Shown: positions 1 through 11,526 of the stretch, piece after piece
Layout: each line of letters begins with the position of its first letter
Numbering within the stretch: position 1 is the stretch's first letter
Assembly (NCBI GenBank): GCA_006176705.1
Contig: QRFJ01000376.1
Coordinates: 124,001-188,000 of the forward strand
Direction: 5' to 3'
Length of the DNA: 64,000 bases
Origin: Cocos nucifera
Lineage: Eukaryota; Streptophyta; Magnoliopsida; Arecales; Arecaceae
Made by a program: the position numbers and the translations under genes
Notes under the pieces: generated by a model
The model's database searches: none
The model's input: only the letters and a program-made list of their open reading frames with translations
What the model was told of the DNA's origin: nothing

Positions 1-1140
1 CTTCACAGATTGTTCTCCAAATCCTCCCGACTGCCCACCAAATACCAAACCATAATCTCTTGTTCCATGCAGATATCTCAATATCCATTTCAATGCTTTT
101 CAGTGTTCCTTCCCAGGGTTAGCCATGTATCTACTAACCGTGCTCACAGCATGTGTTATATCTGATCTACAGCACACCATAGTGTACATCACACTGCCTA
201 CAGTATTTACATAAGAAACTCATTCCATGTACTCTCTTGCCTCTTCTAATTGGGGCACTGTAATTTGGACAGAGACATATGGCTCGACAATGGCATCTCT
301 GTAGGTTTAGCCTTCTCCATCTTAAACCTCTTCAGAACCTTCTGGACATACTTTCCTTATGACAACTGGAGCCCTCCTTTGCACCTATCTCTATAAATCT
401 CTATTCCAAGGATTTTTTCAGCTAGATCCAAATCTTTCATCTCAAATTTAGATGATAATATCCTTTTCAACCTTTTTATAGCATCCATGCTTCTACTGGC
501 TATGAGCATATCATATACATACAATAATAGGTATAGGGCATCTTCCTCATCTATATCCTTGACGTAGACACAACAATCATGTTCACATCTACTGAAATCT
601 AGGCTCAAGACAAAGCTATCAAACCTTCGATACCACTAACGAAGAGATTGTTTTAAGCCATACAAAGACTTCCTGAGTAAACATACCTTTTCTTCCTATC
701 CCATCTCCATGAAACTATTTGGCTACTTCATGTAGATTCTTTCCTCCAAAGTCCCATGAAGGAAGGCCATCTTCATGTCCATCTATTCCAATTCTATGTT
801 ATACTGTGCCACTAGTGACAGCAAAACTCGAATAGATGTATGACACACCATAGAAGAAAATTTTTGTGTAGTCAATCCCTTCCCTTTATGAGTATCCCTT
901 TGCTACTAGCCTTGCTTTGAATCTAATTTTACCTTGTTCTGAAAGTGCTTCTTTCTTTATGAACATCCACTTTGAGCCAATAGGTCGAGCACCCTCTGAA
1001 AGATCCATAGCTGCCATGTCTGATTCTTATCAAGTGATTCCATCTCCTCCATCATGGCCTGCATCCATGAATCAAGATCCTCACCCTTCATGGCCTTTGC
1101 ATAATTCTTTGAATCTCCATTAGCAATGATGAGTGCATAG
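1..1140 (-). pseudogene. C1 reverse transcriptase, degenerate
   Basis: This is the RT part of the C1 polyprotein, which would copy element RNA into cDNA. An 84-codon stretch at 608-357 reads a palm-domain core in which the catalytic YVDD box is YVYD (521-510), so the first aspartate is lost. The following MKDLDLAEKILGIEIYRDR block is typical of copia RT. Further left, 200-100 still reads the RPDI-type block that closes RT, and the extreme left edge is the lead-in to RNase H. Frameshifts around 610-900 split the fingers and palm. RNase H itself is off the window. Confidence 0.8.
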
Positions 1141-1440
1141 GAGATAACCTCATCAATATCATATCTGATCGATCTCCTAATAGTACACTAGGGCTTGTGC
1201 AAAGCCACTCCCACTGGCACATCTTTGTCTGATGTCTATGGCTGCTCCTACATATCTGTCTAAAATGTCGGCCCTCCATGCTGATTTTTAATATGAGATA
1301 ATACTTTTCTGCGTAGCTCTACCTCAATAGGAATACTCCTATGAATGGATGTAACCTGCATGCCATCATTCTTTGACTGGCCACCACTGTTCACCTTTAT
1401 TTCTCCTATTCCATCTATCTCAGACCTCCCCATGATGCTC

Positions 1441-2440
1441 TTCTCATCAAAGATAACATCCTTGCTGATCATTGACTTTTATGTCTGAGAGTTTTACAGC
1501 AGGTACCCCTTGACTCCTTATGGATACCCTATGAATGTCATCTTTTGAGATTTTGGATCCAATTTGCTCCTCTTGATTGCCTCCACATGTGCATAGACTG
1601 TGCAACTGAAGACTTTTAGGTGGCCAAGCTCCATCTTCTTTCCACTCTAGACCTCTTCTGGTATGCCTCCATTCAACTTATAATGAGGAGATCTGTTCAC
1701 AAAAAAATAAAAAAAAGTTAGAGCATCACCCCAAAAGAACTTTGGGAGTGATGTCTACAGCCTCAAACTCCATGCCTTCTCGGTCAGTGTCCGGTTCATC
1801 CTCTCCATGACACCATTCTGCTGGGGAGTCATCCTCATCATGTAATGACGTTTGATGCCATTTTTCTCATAGTATCTTCTGAACTTCAGGCTAGTATACT
1901 CCCCTCCATTGTCTAACCTTGGACACATTACCTATCTCCCTAAATCCTTCTCTACTTTAGCTCTTCAGGCTCTGAACCGGGCAAACACCTCTAATTTTTG
2001 TCTGATCAGATAAACCTATACCTTCTTTAAGAAATCATCAATGAAAGTAACAAAATATTTTGCCCTACCTCTAGCTGATACAGGAGCTGGTCCCCACACA
2101 TCCGAGTATACTAAATCCAGCACTCCTTCACTGCGCTTGGTACTTCTAGCAAACTTTACCCTATGCTGTTTGTTAAAGATACATGGCTCACAAAGATCTA
2201 TGCCCTCCTTCTTCAGGACTGGGATCATACCTCTTCTACTTAGTTCTATGAGCCCACGGTCACTCATATGATCCATCCGATAGTGCCACTGTCGATATAA
2301 AATATGCTCCTCCTGTGCCGCTGTTAGCATCTTTGCACTATCATTTACCACTGAGCCTTCCATTCTATAAAGATTATTGCTCAGTCTTCTACCTCTCATC
2401 ACCACCAAAGCTTCCTTGAAAATTTTTAGACATCCACTCC
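1441..2440 (-). pseudogene. C1 integrase, degenerate
   Basis: This is a copia integrase remnant. The N-terminal zinc-binding part is readable at 2408-2016: WHYRMDH supplies the two histidines and CEPC the two cysteines, followed by KQHRVKFARSTKR and LDLVYSDVWGP, which holds the first catalytic aspartate. Downstream (about 2015-1440) the core continues in other frames with a PQQNGVMERMNRTL-like block carrying the expected glutamate, and then a WSGKKMELGHLKVF-like block. Frameshifts near 2016 and 1930 and several stops interrupt it. The end at 1441 is approximate, at the start of the acidic linker to RT. Confidence 0.75.
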
Positions 2441-2444
2441 CAGC

Positions 2445-2712
2445 CTAGCTACTAAAAGCATAACCTTGCTCCTCCAAGTGGTCCAAAGAAATCAAATTCT
2501 TTTTCAACTCCGGTACATGCCTGACATTTGATAATGTACGAATGATCCCATCATATATCCTCATCCTGATAGAGTCAATTTCAGTTACTTTACATGGGTG
2601 ATCATCACCAAGGCTAACACTTCCATCATCGACCTTCTGGTAGGTAGCAAACCACTTCCAATGAGAAGTATAGTGGTGTGAGCATGCTAAATCTAATATC
2701 CACATAATATCG
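2445..2712 (-). pseudogene. C1 aspartic protease, degenerate
   Basis: This is the polyprotein-processing protease of C1. The active-site region reads WILDLACSHH (about 2702-2673) where copia proteases usually have a D-T/S-A/G triad, so the middle residue is changed. The downstream VRHVPELKKNLISL block (about 2545-2500) is the normal flap and alpha-helical region seen before integrase. It lies directly after the gag zinc knuckle in a shifted frame, and the junction with gag near 2712 is frameshifted. Confidence 0.75.
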
Positions 2713-3566
2713 CACTTTTTGGATCCATCTGATACAACTAGCAGATCTTCTCATAGAAGCTGTATCATCTCCCTTGCTGGCCTTTCCTTTTTCTGATCTC
2801 AAAAGGGGACAATCTCTCCTCAGGTGTCCAGATTGATGATATTTATAACATTTCAATATCATCTTCCTCTGATCGTGAGACTTTGATATGCCTTTGGATT
2901 TTTCTCTCATCTTCTCATTTGATCTTTCCTATCTTTCGTTCACAGCCAAGATCTCAGACTTAGAGTCTCCCTTGTAGATCTTCTCCCTTTGCTCATTTGA
3001 TCTAAGCGCACCAACAACCTCTTCATAGTTTAGGATCTCCTTTCCATAAATTAGAGTTGTTGTGAGACCATCACACAAACCTGAGAGAGAACATAATAGC
3101 AGTAACGCCCGATCCTCCTCGTCGATCTTCACATCTAAACTCATCACCTTAGAGCACACTTGATTGAACCTTTGGATATGTGCAACAAGATCTCCGCCTT
3201 TGGGTATCCTCAGACTATACAGCTATTTTTTCAATGATAGCTTATTCATCATATTTTTCCCCATGTATGTGTTCGTCATGTTCTTCCCCATGTATGTGTT
3301 CTTCAGTCTCTCCTAGAGTCCCTTTGCCGTAGTCTTTGTGCAAACCTTGAGCAAAACCTAATCGACCAAGCACATCCGGATTGTGCTAAAAGCAATTTTC
3401 TTCAACTCTTTTCAATCCTCAGTACTGATCTTTTTTGACCTTTCTTTTGTTAAGACCTTATAGATTCTCTCCTGAACCAACAAGTTCTTTCTCTTTGCTG
3501 CCATAGGATAAAGTTTTCCTTGCCATCGACCTTCTAAAAATCCATCTTGAATCCACTTGATCCCAT
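2713..3566 (-). pseudogene. C1 gag, degenerate
   Basis: This is the capsid/nucleocapsid protein remnant. A possible start is the minus-strand ATG at 3566-3564, followed by KVDGKENFILWQ, which matches the usual N-terminal G-x-N-x-x-W signature of copia Gag. The frame then shifts and continues in segments (KNLLVQERIYKVL, LKKIAFSTIRMCL). The 3159-2929 stretch reads VDEEDxALLLLCSLSG- and LIYGKEILNYEEVVGAL-like blocks. The nucleocapsid knuckle (about 2850-2810) reads CYKYHQSGHLRRDC, so the second Cys of the CX2CX4HX4C pattern has become Tyr. A direct duplication of the MGKNMTNTYM-type segment lies near 3250-3300. Confidence 0.75.
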
Positions 3567-3814
3567 GATTTCAAACAAGTCAAGAATAGATCCCTAATAT
3601 CCTTCACGATCACACACCAGTTAAACTATCCTTCACAAAAAATCTAACTAGCCCTAGATCCTCTTTCTAAACTTCTGTATCACCGTTCCTTCATGTAAAA
3701 AATCTCCACCTCAATCTAGAGACAACCATGAAGCAAACTAGAAGTTAGGATAAAATCTGGTGTAACAGATCCTGAATGTAGTAAACCCTAGGTGTCTTTT
3801 TTTCTTCCATGCAA

Positions 3815-3830
3815 CACCACTCTAATACCA
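3815..3830 (-). other. C1 primer binding site
   Basis: On the minus strand this reads TGGTATTAGAGTGGTG, two bases inside the LTR edge at 3833. It is one change away from the TGGTATCAGAG sequence complementary to the 3' end of plant initiator Met tRNA, which primes minus-strand cDNA in copia elements. It fixes the orientation of C1. Confidence 0.8.
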
Positions 3831-3832
3831 AA

Positions 3833-4467
3833 TGTTGGGAATATGCACTCTTCCCACATGGATCAACGTGGCCATCGATGATTAGCCAAGCAATAAGAAA
3901 GTACTTCTCAGAGATCTCTACGGAAGCACCCTTTCTTAAGGAATAAAGAAGAAGAGAAGAAGAGATTTCTGGGAGAAAAGAGCTTTTATTCAGTATATTT
4001 TAGCACTCTTATAATCTTGATATATTTTCAGTATATATACTTTACAAAGGGTCAAGCCCAAGCTCATAGAAAAACTCTCCAAACCCAAATAACCCACGTA
4101 CATAAAATAATAACCCATGAAAACTAAGTCGGCCTAGTTTCAGATTGAGCTGGCTAACCTACGACTGGGTTGGCTCAGTCTCCTATGATTGGGTCAGGTC
4201 AGTCCCAGATTGAGCCAACCCAGTTATGTACCATGTCAACAACCCAAAAATACTACTCTCTATCTAGATTTTCTTTTGAAACCTAGCCGACCCAATCTCG
4301 AACTGAGCCAATCCAGTTCCCAACTGAGCCAATTCAGTCTTAGAGTGAGCTGGCTCAGTTTCTGAACTTTACTATTGAGACTGATTCTTCTTTTAGCTTG
4401 CTCCTATCTTTTCATGACCTATCTTCTCATATTTTTAAGATTTCAGAGTACCACTTCTGAGCTCACA
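3833..4467 (-). repeat. C1 5' LTR
   Basis: The inner edge starts TGTTGGGAATATG right next to the primer binding site. The outer edge is placed at ...GAGCTCACA, because the sequence from 4468 onward aligns with the middle of an A3 LTR. A shorter alternative ends at 4241, where ...GTCAACA gives a neat TGTTG/CAACA inverted repeat. I prefer the longer one because 4242-4467 repeats the ctgagccaa-type motif found inside the LTR and does not match A3. A TATA-like GTATATATAC lies at about 4032-4041 on the minus strand. The partner LTR is outside the window. Confidence 0.65.
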
Positions 4468-6008
4468 ATCAAATGATTAATTCATATGATGGGCATTGGG
4501 TTTGATGAGTTTACCTTAACCCTAATCCTGTCGGGACTCAAGATAGAAGAACCCAATCACATAGGTAACTACACCGAGAGATTTGCTTTCTATTCTGATG
4601 GATTTCTATCATATACTGCTAGATGTCACTGATGAATTTTGGGAGCAATTAGAATGATTTTGATGAGCAGTCATTCTAATTATATGAATCAAAAAAGTTT
4701 TAGTCCATCGAAAGGTGTTTCGATGATGTCGATGATGGAGATCATGACATATCTCATTATCATATAAAATTAAATCTAACTAGATCATACAAACAAAGAT
4801 TTAGATCTGGATGTCACCAATTGAGCTAACTCAATTTGATTGATTTGGATTAGATCCAATCAGGTTCAAGGTGATTGTGCTAGCACACGATTGAGCCCGA
4901 CTTTCTCCTTCTGAAATCTTTCTGATTCATTGCAATCAAGTCAAATTTGATTTGACTCATTCTTATATTTTGAATAAGTTTTTTTTATTTGACTAGAATA
5001 AGTCCAGATCAGATTAATTATAGAATTAAATTCATTCATAGTCAAATTGGACTAGGATCAAAAGTTGACCTATTTGAGAGAATTGAGGGTTATCTGATCA
5101 GATGCTTTTAGAAAATTCTATAGAAATTATTTTGATCTAATTCTTATATATGTGATAGATCATGAAGTATACATTGGTTGTATTAAATTTTATGATTTTT
5201 TGAGGTGTTTGAACTAAATTATGATAGAGTTTGATTTGGATCAAACTCTTGAGGGAAGAGTCCTACGTGCAGTGGACTTTTTCTTATCTATTCATGCTGC
5301 CACCTTCTAGATTGATTTTTAGTGTTAAAATTAGATGGGATCTAGGTACTTTCATGGAGATCAAGTCTAGGAGTCTCAATGGTCAGAAAAATAAGAATTT
5401 TGGTCAAAGAGGGACTCTAACTTGGCACTATGCTTTTGTATAAGAACCCTTACACCAAGGCTCTTCACGTAGAAATATTTTTCATATGCAAAGGTTGCCA
5501 TTCCAGATATCCCACACCTTCTCTATCCTCTCTCTTTTTCTATTGTACATGCCTAGAAAGTTAAGCATAAATTTGAGAAGAAGATCCAATCAAATTTGTG
5601 AAGAGTTTAGCATCTACGCGATGGTGTTTGTGAGACGGACATGCTACCTTCAAAAATTTTTTGAAGGACTTTCAGATCAGATTTAGATATGATCTTTGAA
5701 GAAAAAATTTTTGAGGAGAAGATGTCTAGATCCTTCCTAAGTGGATACTGGTAGAGGCCAGGTACATGCATGGCTCCTTCCAGAACCTCAGGAAACATCA
5801 GGATCATCGTAGGATAATCAGATTACCTAAACAAGGTATGAAATTAAATTTGATTTAATTTTTATTTTAATTTTTAATATTAGATTACTATGATTAGATC
5901 TAAGAACTCTTAGATTTGATTAGATTATTTATAAATTTTTTAAAAAAATTATCTCAGATCTGGTCAGATCTGCACGATCCTGTGGCAGAAAATAGGGTTT
6001 TTCTTTCA
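4468..6008 (+). repeat. A3-type 5' LTR of element X, 5'-truncated
   Basis: It matches the 19.8-20.36 kb LTR closely, for example in the block starting caaatgattaattcatatg. It ends ...TTCA just before a degraded primer binding site. About 700 bp are missing on the left, because C1 interrupts it at 4468. Near its 3' end lie the hairpin arms CCTTCAAAAA/TTTTTGAAGG (5647-5667) and the conserved gtggatactggtagaggccagg block. It would supply the promoter and the R/U5 region of element X. Confidence 0.8.
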
Positions 6009-6010
6009 AC

Positions 6011-6023
6011 TGATATCAGAATC
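6011..6023 (+). other. Primer binding site of element X, degraded
   Basis: TGATATCAGAATC sits two bases after the LTR end. It differs at a few positions from the TGGTATCAGAGCC found in the A1 and A2 copies at the same place. Confidence 0.65.
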
Positions 6024-6595
6024 AGGTTAGCAGTTCTTCAGATCTATCTTAGATTTAATTTTATTTTTAATTATAATTTAATATTAAAAGGTTTTATATA
6101 TCACATCATATATGATTAAATCTAAAATCAAAAAATTAAAAATAAAATAATTTAAATCTAATATGTATGAGATGCATGACTAGACTAGGTATAGAATAGT
6201 TCTATGTGTAGTCTAGTATGATCATGTATTTATTTTTATTAAATATAATTTTAAATTTATTTAATTTTTATTTTTTTAATATTATAATTATTATAATTAG
6301 ATCTAAAAATAAAAAATAAAGTTTTAAATTTTTGATTTATTCATATAAGATATGAAAGATGCATGCTTAGACTAGTCATAGAATAGTTCTATAAGATGTC
6401 TAGAATAGTTTTATATTTGATATGATCAAATTTAAAATTTTATTTTTTAGATTTATTATGATGATAATTTAGATCTGAAAAATATGCATGATTGATGATA
6501 CATGAGATGTATGCAAAATATGCCATGAGTTAGATCTAATTTTATATGTGATATATGATCTAATCTAGTTTTGTAGTAAAAAAATTGATATGTTC

Positions 6596-6722
6596 CTGAT
6601 TAAGGCGTTCCTCTTGGCCGTCCGATCATAAGAACAAAGTAAGGGTTTAAAGGCCCTCTCCTTCCCATTCGATGGGGTGTTCTTATGATGTGTAGGGGTG
6701 CTGCGCATTCGTCCTTAATCAG
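6596..6722 (+). promoter_or_regulatory. Conserved leader stem-loop (X copy)
   Basis: Outer arms are CTGATTAAGG (6596-6605) and CCTTAATCAG (6713-6722). Inner arms are ATCATAAGAAC (6625-6635) and GTTCTTATGAT (6679-6689). A small hairpin CCCAT-TCG-ATGGG lies at 6664-6676. All pair perfectly. Compared with A1, the first inner pair has changed from G-C to A-T on both sides. A role in packaging, dimerisation or translation is inference. Confidence 0.55.
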
Positions 6723-7924
6723 AAATCCCAAAACTTATTTTTCTGCAAAATCCTAGATCCTGAAAATCCCTAGGATTTATTGTACATATTTTGTTTATGA
6801 ACCAAAACTTAATTAAGAATTAAGATTATGGAAATTAATTAGATCTAAAATTGAGAATTTTTAGATCTAAGACATATTCATAAAACTGGGTTCGGGCTTG
6901 GGTAGCTCAATTAGGTCTAAGCGGTTGATCAAACCGAATCAAGAGTTGGTTAGATGGGATCAACAATGCTTAAATTGACCAGCCTAATAGGATTAAGTCT
7001 GGGTCAAGATCGAATCACATTGAGATGTGACACGATCAAGTCAAGACCTAATTAGGCTCAGAGGTTAGAGTCTGGATTGTAGGCTAACCCAATTGGTTCT
7101 GATTCAATAATTTGGTGTCTAAGGTAAGTTTGGCAGATACGACCGACTGATTTTTAATTGGAAGCTACTCGACCTGAATGCGTTCTTGTCGAGTTAATGG
7201 CATATTCCCTTCCACCGGTCTCACTTACCTGGCCATATCTGTTGACACAGTTCTGATCTGAGGTGGTCAATAATCCGAGCTAACCCATGCCACTAGGTTA
7301 GTCATAATTGTTATGACTAAGTCCAAGTCTAGTTTAATGAGACCTGAATCAAAATTCTTCCTAAGAAAAGATTAAGTCTAAGGTCTTCCACCATTGTAGA
7401 TGTGCGGGCCCTTCTCCGGGGTTGATTGTTCTCGGCTGGATACAGTGGCTCAGTTGCACCGGGAAAGATGCAACCATGTCTATTAGGCATTGGATGCTAT
7501 GGGCTGGAGGATGAGTTGGGCTCAATATTTTGGATACGGTGAGAGACTCCAATTAGGAATCCCAGTCTATGCAAATGGTGGGTCTGACTTAACTAAGGAG
7601 TGGATCAATATTTCCGGATACGGTGAGATTCATGAATTAGAGACCAAGTTTGGGTGCACCATGATTAGAGAATCATTGAACAAGAGTTGTTCACTCATTG
7701 GCTAACCCATCACCAATAACTGTTAGGTGAGGTGATGAGTCAGTTGGTGAGACCGCACCACCCACTAGAAATCATTAATCATGGAGATTTTCGCATCTCT
7801 ACAGAGGGAGTGTAGGGATCCGAGAAAATAGTGGGAGCTAATTTGTTTAAAAATAAAATTTCTAAACAAATTGTCAAGTCAAAATTACAGTATCTAACTA
7901 GAATCTTTGACTCTCTACAGGAAA

Positions 7925-8825
7925 ATGTCTGCGTCCAACCCACTAGGCACGTATCCTGGACACACATAGACTGACTCGGACCCAATTATAAAGATTGGCT
8001 CAGGAACTACAAAATCATTTTGGGTTCGAGAAGTTAACTCATGTATTGGACCAGGATCCCTCCCACCTTACCAGCTCGTCCATCCATTGAACAGAGAGCA
8101 TCTCTGAAAAATGGATGGATGAAGATAATAAGGCCAGATATTACATGTTGGGCTCGATGTCTGATGAGCTCCAGCGCCAACATGAAGATATCAAGACTGC
8201 TCGCCAAATGTTGGCTCACCTGCAAGGAGATGTTTGGTGAACAGAGTCGCGCAGCCAAATATCAAGTCACTAAATGACTTTTTAAGGCTAAGATGCATGA
8301 TGGACAGTCAGTCCAAGATCACTGTCTGATGATGATCAAGGACTTGGAAGAGCTTGAGAAGCTCGGAGTGAAGTTAGACTTGGATCTGCAGAAATGATAT
8401 AATTCTGCAATCCTTGACTGATGCATATGGGCAATTCATCATGAACTTACCATATGCATAAACTTCAGAAATTCCTTGGCTAAGCTTATGAATATGCTGG
8501 TTACTGCTGAGCTTTCTATGAAAGGTTCTAAAGGCTCAGTTCTTGCTATGGAACGGACTTCTTCCAAGAGAAAGTCTTTTGGAAAGAAGAAGTCTGTGAA
8601 AAAGCAAAATGGAAGGTGGAAAGAAGAAAAGGCAGAGCTGAAGAAGAAGGTCGTTGACAAAGAAAAGTGTTTTCCATTACAACACTGACGGCCATTGAAA
8701 GCGAAACTGCCCTACTTACCTGGCCATCCTAAAGAATAAAAGGAGATAGGTCCTTCTAGAGGTAATGCTCGTTATTGAATCTAACCTTATGGTTTCTTCT
8801 ACATCTAGTTCGGTGCTTGACTCTG
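7925..8825 (+). pseudogene. Element X gag and start of protease, broken
   Basis: It starts at ATG 7925, four bases after a splice-acceptor-like CTACAG, and begins MSASNPL like the A1 copies. Readable pieces include the SMSDELQRQHEDIK and LAHLQ-type capsid blocks and AKLMNMLVTAELSMKGSKGS (8476 on). The in-frame TGA at 8275-8277 is the one shared with A1 and A2. The knuckle (8666-8710) has Cys-to-Tyr (TAC), a Trp-to-stop TGA and an extra T. Most frameshifts (7941-7950, 7971-7980, 8391-8400, 8441-8450) fall exactly where A1 and A2 differ and show both variants joined, so they may not be real. The sequence stops in the protease active site (VLDS) at the gap. Confidence 0.75.
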
Positions 8826-9825
8826 NNNNNNNNNNNNNNNNNNNNNNNNNNNNNNNNNNNNNNNNNNNNNNNNNNNNNNNNNNNNNNNNNNNNNNNNNNN
8901 NNNNNNNNNNNNNNNNNNNNNNNNNNNNNNNNNNNNNNNNNNNNNNNNNNNNNNNNNNNNNNNNNNNNNNNNNNNNNNNNNNNNNNNNNNNNNNNNNNNN
9001 NNNNNNNNNNNNNNNNNNNNNNNNNNNNNNNNNNNNNNNNNNNNNNNNNNNNNNNNNNNNNNNNNNNNNNNNNNNNNNNNNNNNNNNNNNNNNNNNNNNN
9101 NNNNNNNNNNNNNNNNNNNNNNNNNNNNNNNNNNNNNNNNNNNNNNNNNNNNNNNNNNNNNNNNNNNNNNNNNNNNNNNNNNNNNNNNNNNNNNNNNNNN
9201 NNNNNNNNNNNNNNNNNNNNNNNNNNNNNNNNNNNNNNNNNNNNNNNNNNNNNNNNNNNNNNNNNNNNNNNNNNNNNNNNNNNNNNNNNNNNNNNNNNNN
9301 NNNNNNNNNNNNNNNNNNNNNNNNNNNNNNNNNNNNNNNNNNNNNNNNNNNNNNNNNNNNNNNNNNNNNNNNNNNNNNNNNNNNNNNNNNNNNNNNNNNN
9401 NNNNNNNNNNNNNNNNNNNNNNNNNNNNNNNNNNNNNNNNNNNNNNNNNNNNNNNNNNNNNNNNNNNNNNNNNNNNNNNNNNNNNNNNNNNNNNNNNNNN
9501 NNNNNNNNNNNNNNNNNNNNNNNNNNNNNNNNNNNNNNNNNNNNNNNNNNNNNNNNNNNNNNNNNNNNNNNNNNNNNNNNNNNNNNNNNNNNNNNNNNNN
9601 NNNNNNNNNNNNNNNNNNNNNNNNNNNNNNNNNNNNNNNNNNNNNNNNNNNNNNNNNNNNNNNNNNNNNNNNNNNNNNNNNNNNNNNNNNNNNNNNNNNN
9701 NNNNNNNNNNNNNNNNNNNNNNNNNNNNNNNNNNNNNNNNNNNNNNNNNNNNNNNNNNNNNNNNNNNNNNNNNNNNNNNNNNNNNNNNNNNNNNNNNNNN
9801 NNNNNNNNNNNNNNNNNNNNNNNNN
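8826..9825. other. Assembly gap of exactly 1,000 N
   Basis: The run of N is exactly 1,000 long, as are the two other runs in the window, so it is a placeholder of unknown true size. Sequence left of it ends in the protease. Sequence right of it starts further upstream, in gag, so the flanks overlap in element coordinates and the gap does not simply bridge a missing piece. Confidence 0.95.
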
Positions 9826-11526
9826 GGTTACTTGCTGAGCTTTCTATGAAAGATTTTAAAGACGCAGTACTTGTTGCGGAGTGGACTTCTTTAATAGAAA
9901 ATCTTTTAGAAAGAAGAAGTCCGTGAAGAAGCAGAATATGGATGGTGGGAAGAAGAAAACACAGAGCCAAAGAAGAAGGCTGCTGATAAAGAAAATATTT
10001 TCATTACAACACTGACGGTCATTGAAAGCGAAACTATCCTCTCTTACCTGGCCAGCTGAAGAACAAGAAGGAGGCAGGTCCTTCTAGAGGTATGCTCGTT
10101 ATAGAATCTAATCTTATGGTTTCTTCTGCACTAATTGGATACTTGACTCTGATTCTAGTGCTCACTTGTGGCACTTCTATGCAAGATCTTGAGGATAGTA
10201 GGAGGCTGAGGGATGGTGAGATGATCCTATGCATCAGAAATGGTGCAAGAGTTGCTGCTGTGTGGTTGTAGAAATCTATTCTCTACGATTATCATAAGGA
10301 TTAGACATAATACTTAGGGACTATTTTTATGTGCCTACAGTAAGTAGAAATTTAATTCTATTTCATGTTTAGCATAGAAAGGCTATGTAATTAGTTTTCT
10401 TAAGGACCATTACAATATTCTTTATGAAAGAAATAAATTGCAAGTGGTTTTTTTAATAATGTTTCTATCAGTTACATATTGATATTTCTATTTTTAATAT
10501 CAAGCAAAACGTGAATGCCATAGAATCAAAGCGACCTAGGGATAGTCTAAATGATAGGTATCTTTGGCACCTTAGGCTAGATCATATAGCTAAAAATAAG
10601 ATTAACAAATTGGAGAAACCCAGGCTATTAAGTCCATTGACTTTTGAGTCATATCCGATTTATGAATCATGCTTCATAGCAAATGACCAAGCTTCTTTTT
10701 TGGGACATGGAGAAAGGGCCACAGACCTGCTTGCCCTAGTACATATTGATGTATGTAGTCCATTTGATGTACTAGTCAGGATAATTACATCTACTTCATC
10801 ATCTTTATCGATGATTTTGTCTCAGTATGGGTATGTATATTGATGCAACAAAAGTCTGAAGCTTTTGAAAAGTTCAAGAAATTTAGACTCGAAGTAGAAA
10901 AAGAAACGAGAAAACCAATTAAGATTCTTCGATCAGATCGAGGAGATGAATATCTTAGTCAGAAATTCTTAGACTATCTTAAGGATTATGGCATAGTCTC
11001 TCAATGGACTCCACCTGGAATGCCTCAACTCAATGGGATATCAGAATGGAGAAATTGGATCCTATTAGATATGGTTTGATCCATGATGAGCTTCCACAGA
11101 CCTTCCTAAATTTTCTTGGGGACATAGTCTATTGACCGCTATATATCTATAGAATAGGGTTCCATCTAAAATCATTCCTACTACACCGTATGAGATATGG
11201 TATGGTAAGAAACCAAGTTTGAGTCATCTCAGAATTTGGGATGTTTCGGCCCATGTCAAGAGACAACAGACGGATAAATTAGAGTCTAGGTCCTTTAGAG
11301 CTTGGTTTATAGGATATCCTAAAGAGTCATTAGGATATTATTTCTATCTTTCGAAAGATCATAATGTGATTATGAGTTGACACGCCATCTTTCTTGAAAA
11401 GTAGTTTATTTAAGATGGTGTAATCGAAAGACAGATTAGGCTCGAGGAGAAAGTCTCCCAAGAGCCACGAGCCAAGAAACCTATGGAACTCAATCAGATT
11501 GAGCTAGTCCAATCACTATCTCATAT
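9826..11526 (+). repeat. Tandem block, copy 1 (partial): gag end, protease, integrase
   Basis: It is equivalent to 12724-14430 of copy 2 with many one-base indels (for example near 10131, 10170, 10260 and 10680), as expected of low-quality sequence at a contig end next to the gap. It contains the end of Gag with a ruined zinc knuckle, protease remnants, the integrase zinc-binding region at 10511-10680 (WHLRLDH present) and the integrase core at 10840-11079 (LRSDRGDEY, PQLNGISEW). It carries the shared in-frame TAG at 11402-11404 between integrase and RT. It ends ...tctcatat, joined directly to leader sequence GCCACTAGG. Confidence 0.8.

Larger units (their letters stand above)
1..4467 (-). 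mobile_element. Tnt1-like Ty1/copia retrotransposon C1, 5' two-thirds
   Basis: Read on the minus strand the order is LTR (4467-3833), primer binding site, gag, protease, integrase and reverse transcriptase. RNase H and the 3' LTR lie beyond the left edge. The Gag-Pol pattern, with a pre-integrase WHxRMxHMS, a CxxC and a FxKQHRVxF block, resembles the Tnt1 branch (Tork lineage) of plant copia elements. All coding parts are broken by stops and frameshifts, and both the RT and the zinc-knuckle signatures carry substitutions, so this copy cannot move on its own. The right end abuts the middle of an A3-type LTR at 4468, so C1 appears to have jumped into that LTR. The other half of the target would be left of the window. 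Confidence 0.85.
6009..7924 (+). other. Long untranslated leader of element X
   Basis: About 1.9 kb lie between the primer binding site and the gag ATG, with no readable protein. The first 580 bp are AT-rich and resemble A2/A3 leaders. From about 6590 the sequence is close to the A1 leader. It carries the conserved stem-loop at 6596-6722, a consensus-like 5' splice site AAG|GTAAGT at 7131-7139 and a CTCTCTACAG|G acceptor at 7911-7921. Several positions look like A1 and A2 bases retained side by side (7541-7550, 7556-7563), so part of this leader may be a merged assembly consensus. Confidence 0.65.

Noticed and set aside
3833..4241. Shorter C1 LTR ending at GTCAACA
   Set aside because: It would leave 4242-4467 unexplained; that piece shares internal motifs with the LTR and not with the A3 target. 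Kept as an alternative only.
8756..9970. Long frames of 350-400 codons on both strands across 8826-9825, and likewise across 29722-30721 and 54586-55585
   Set aside because: They consist almost entirely of N read as unknown residues; only the short ends are real sequence.
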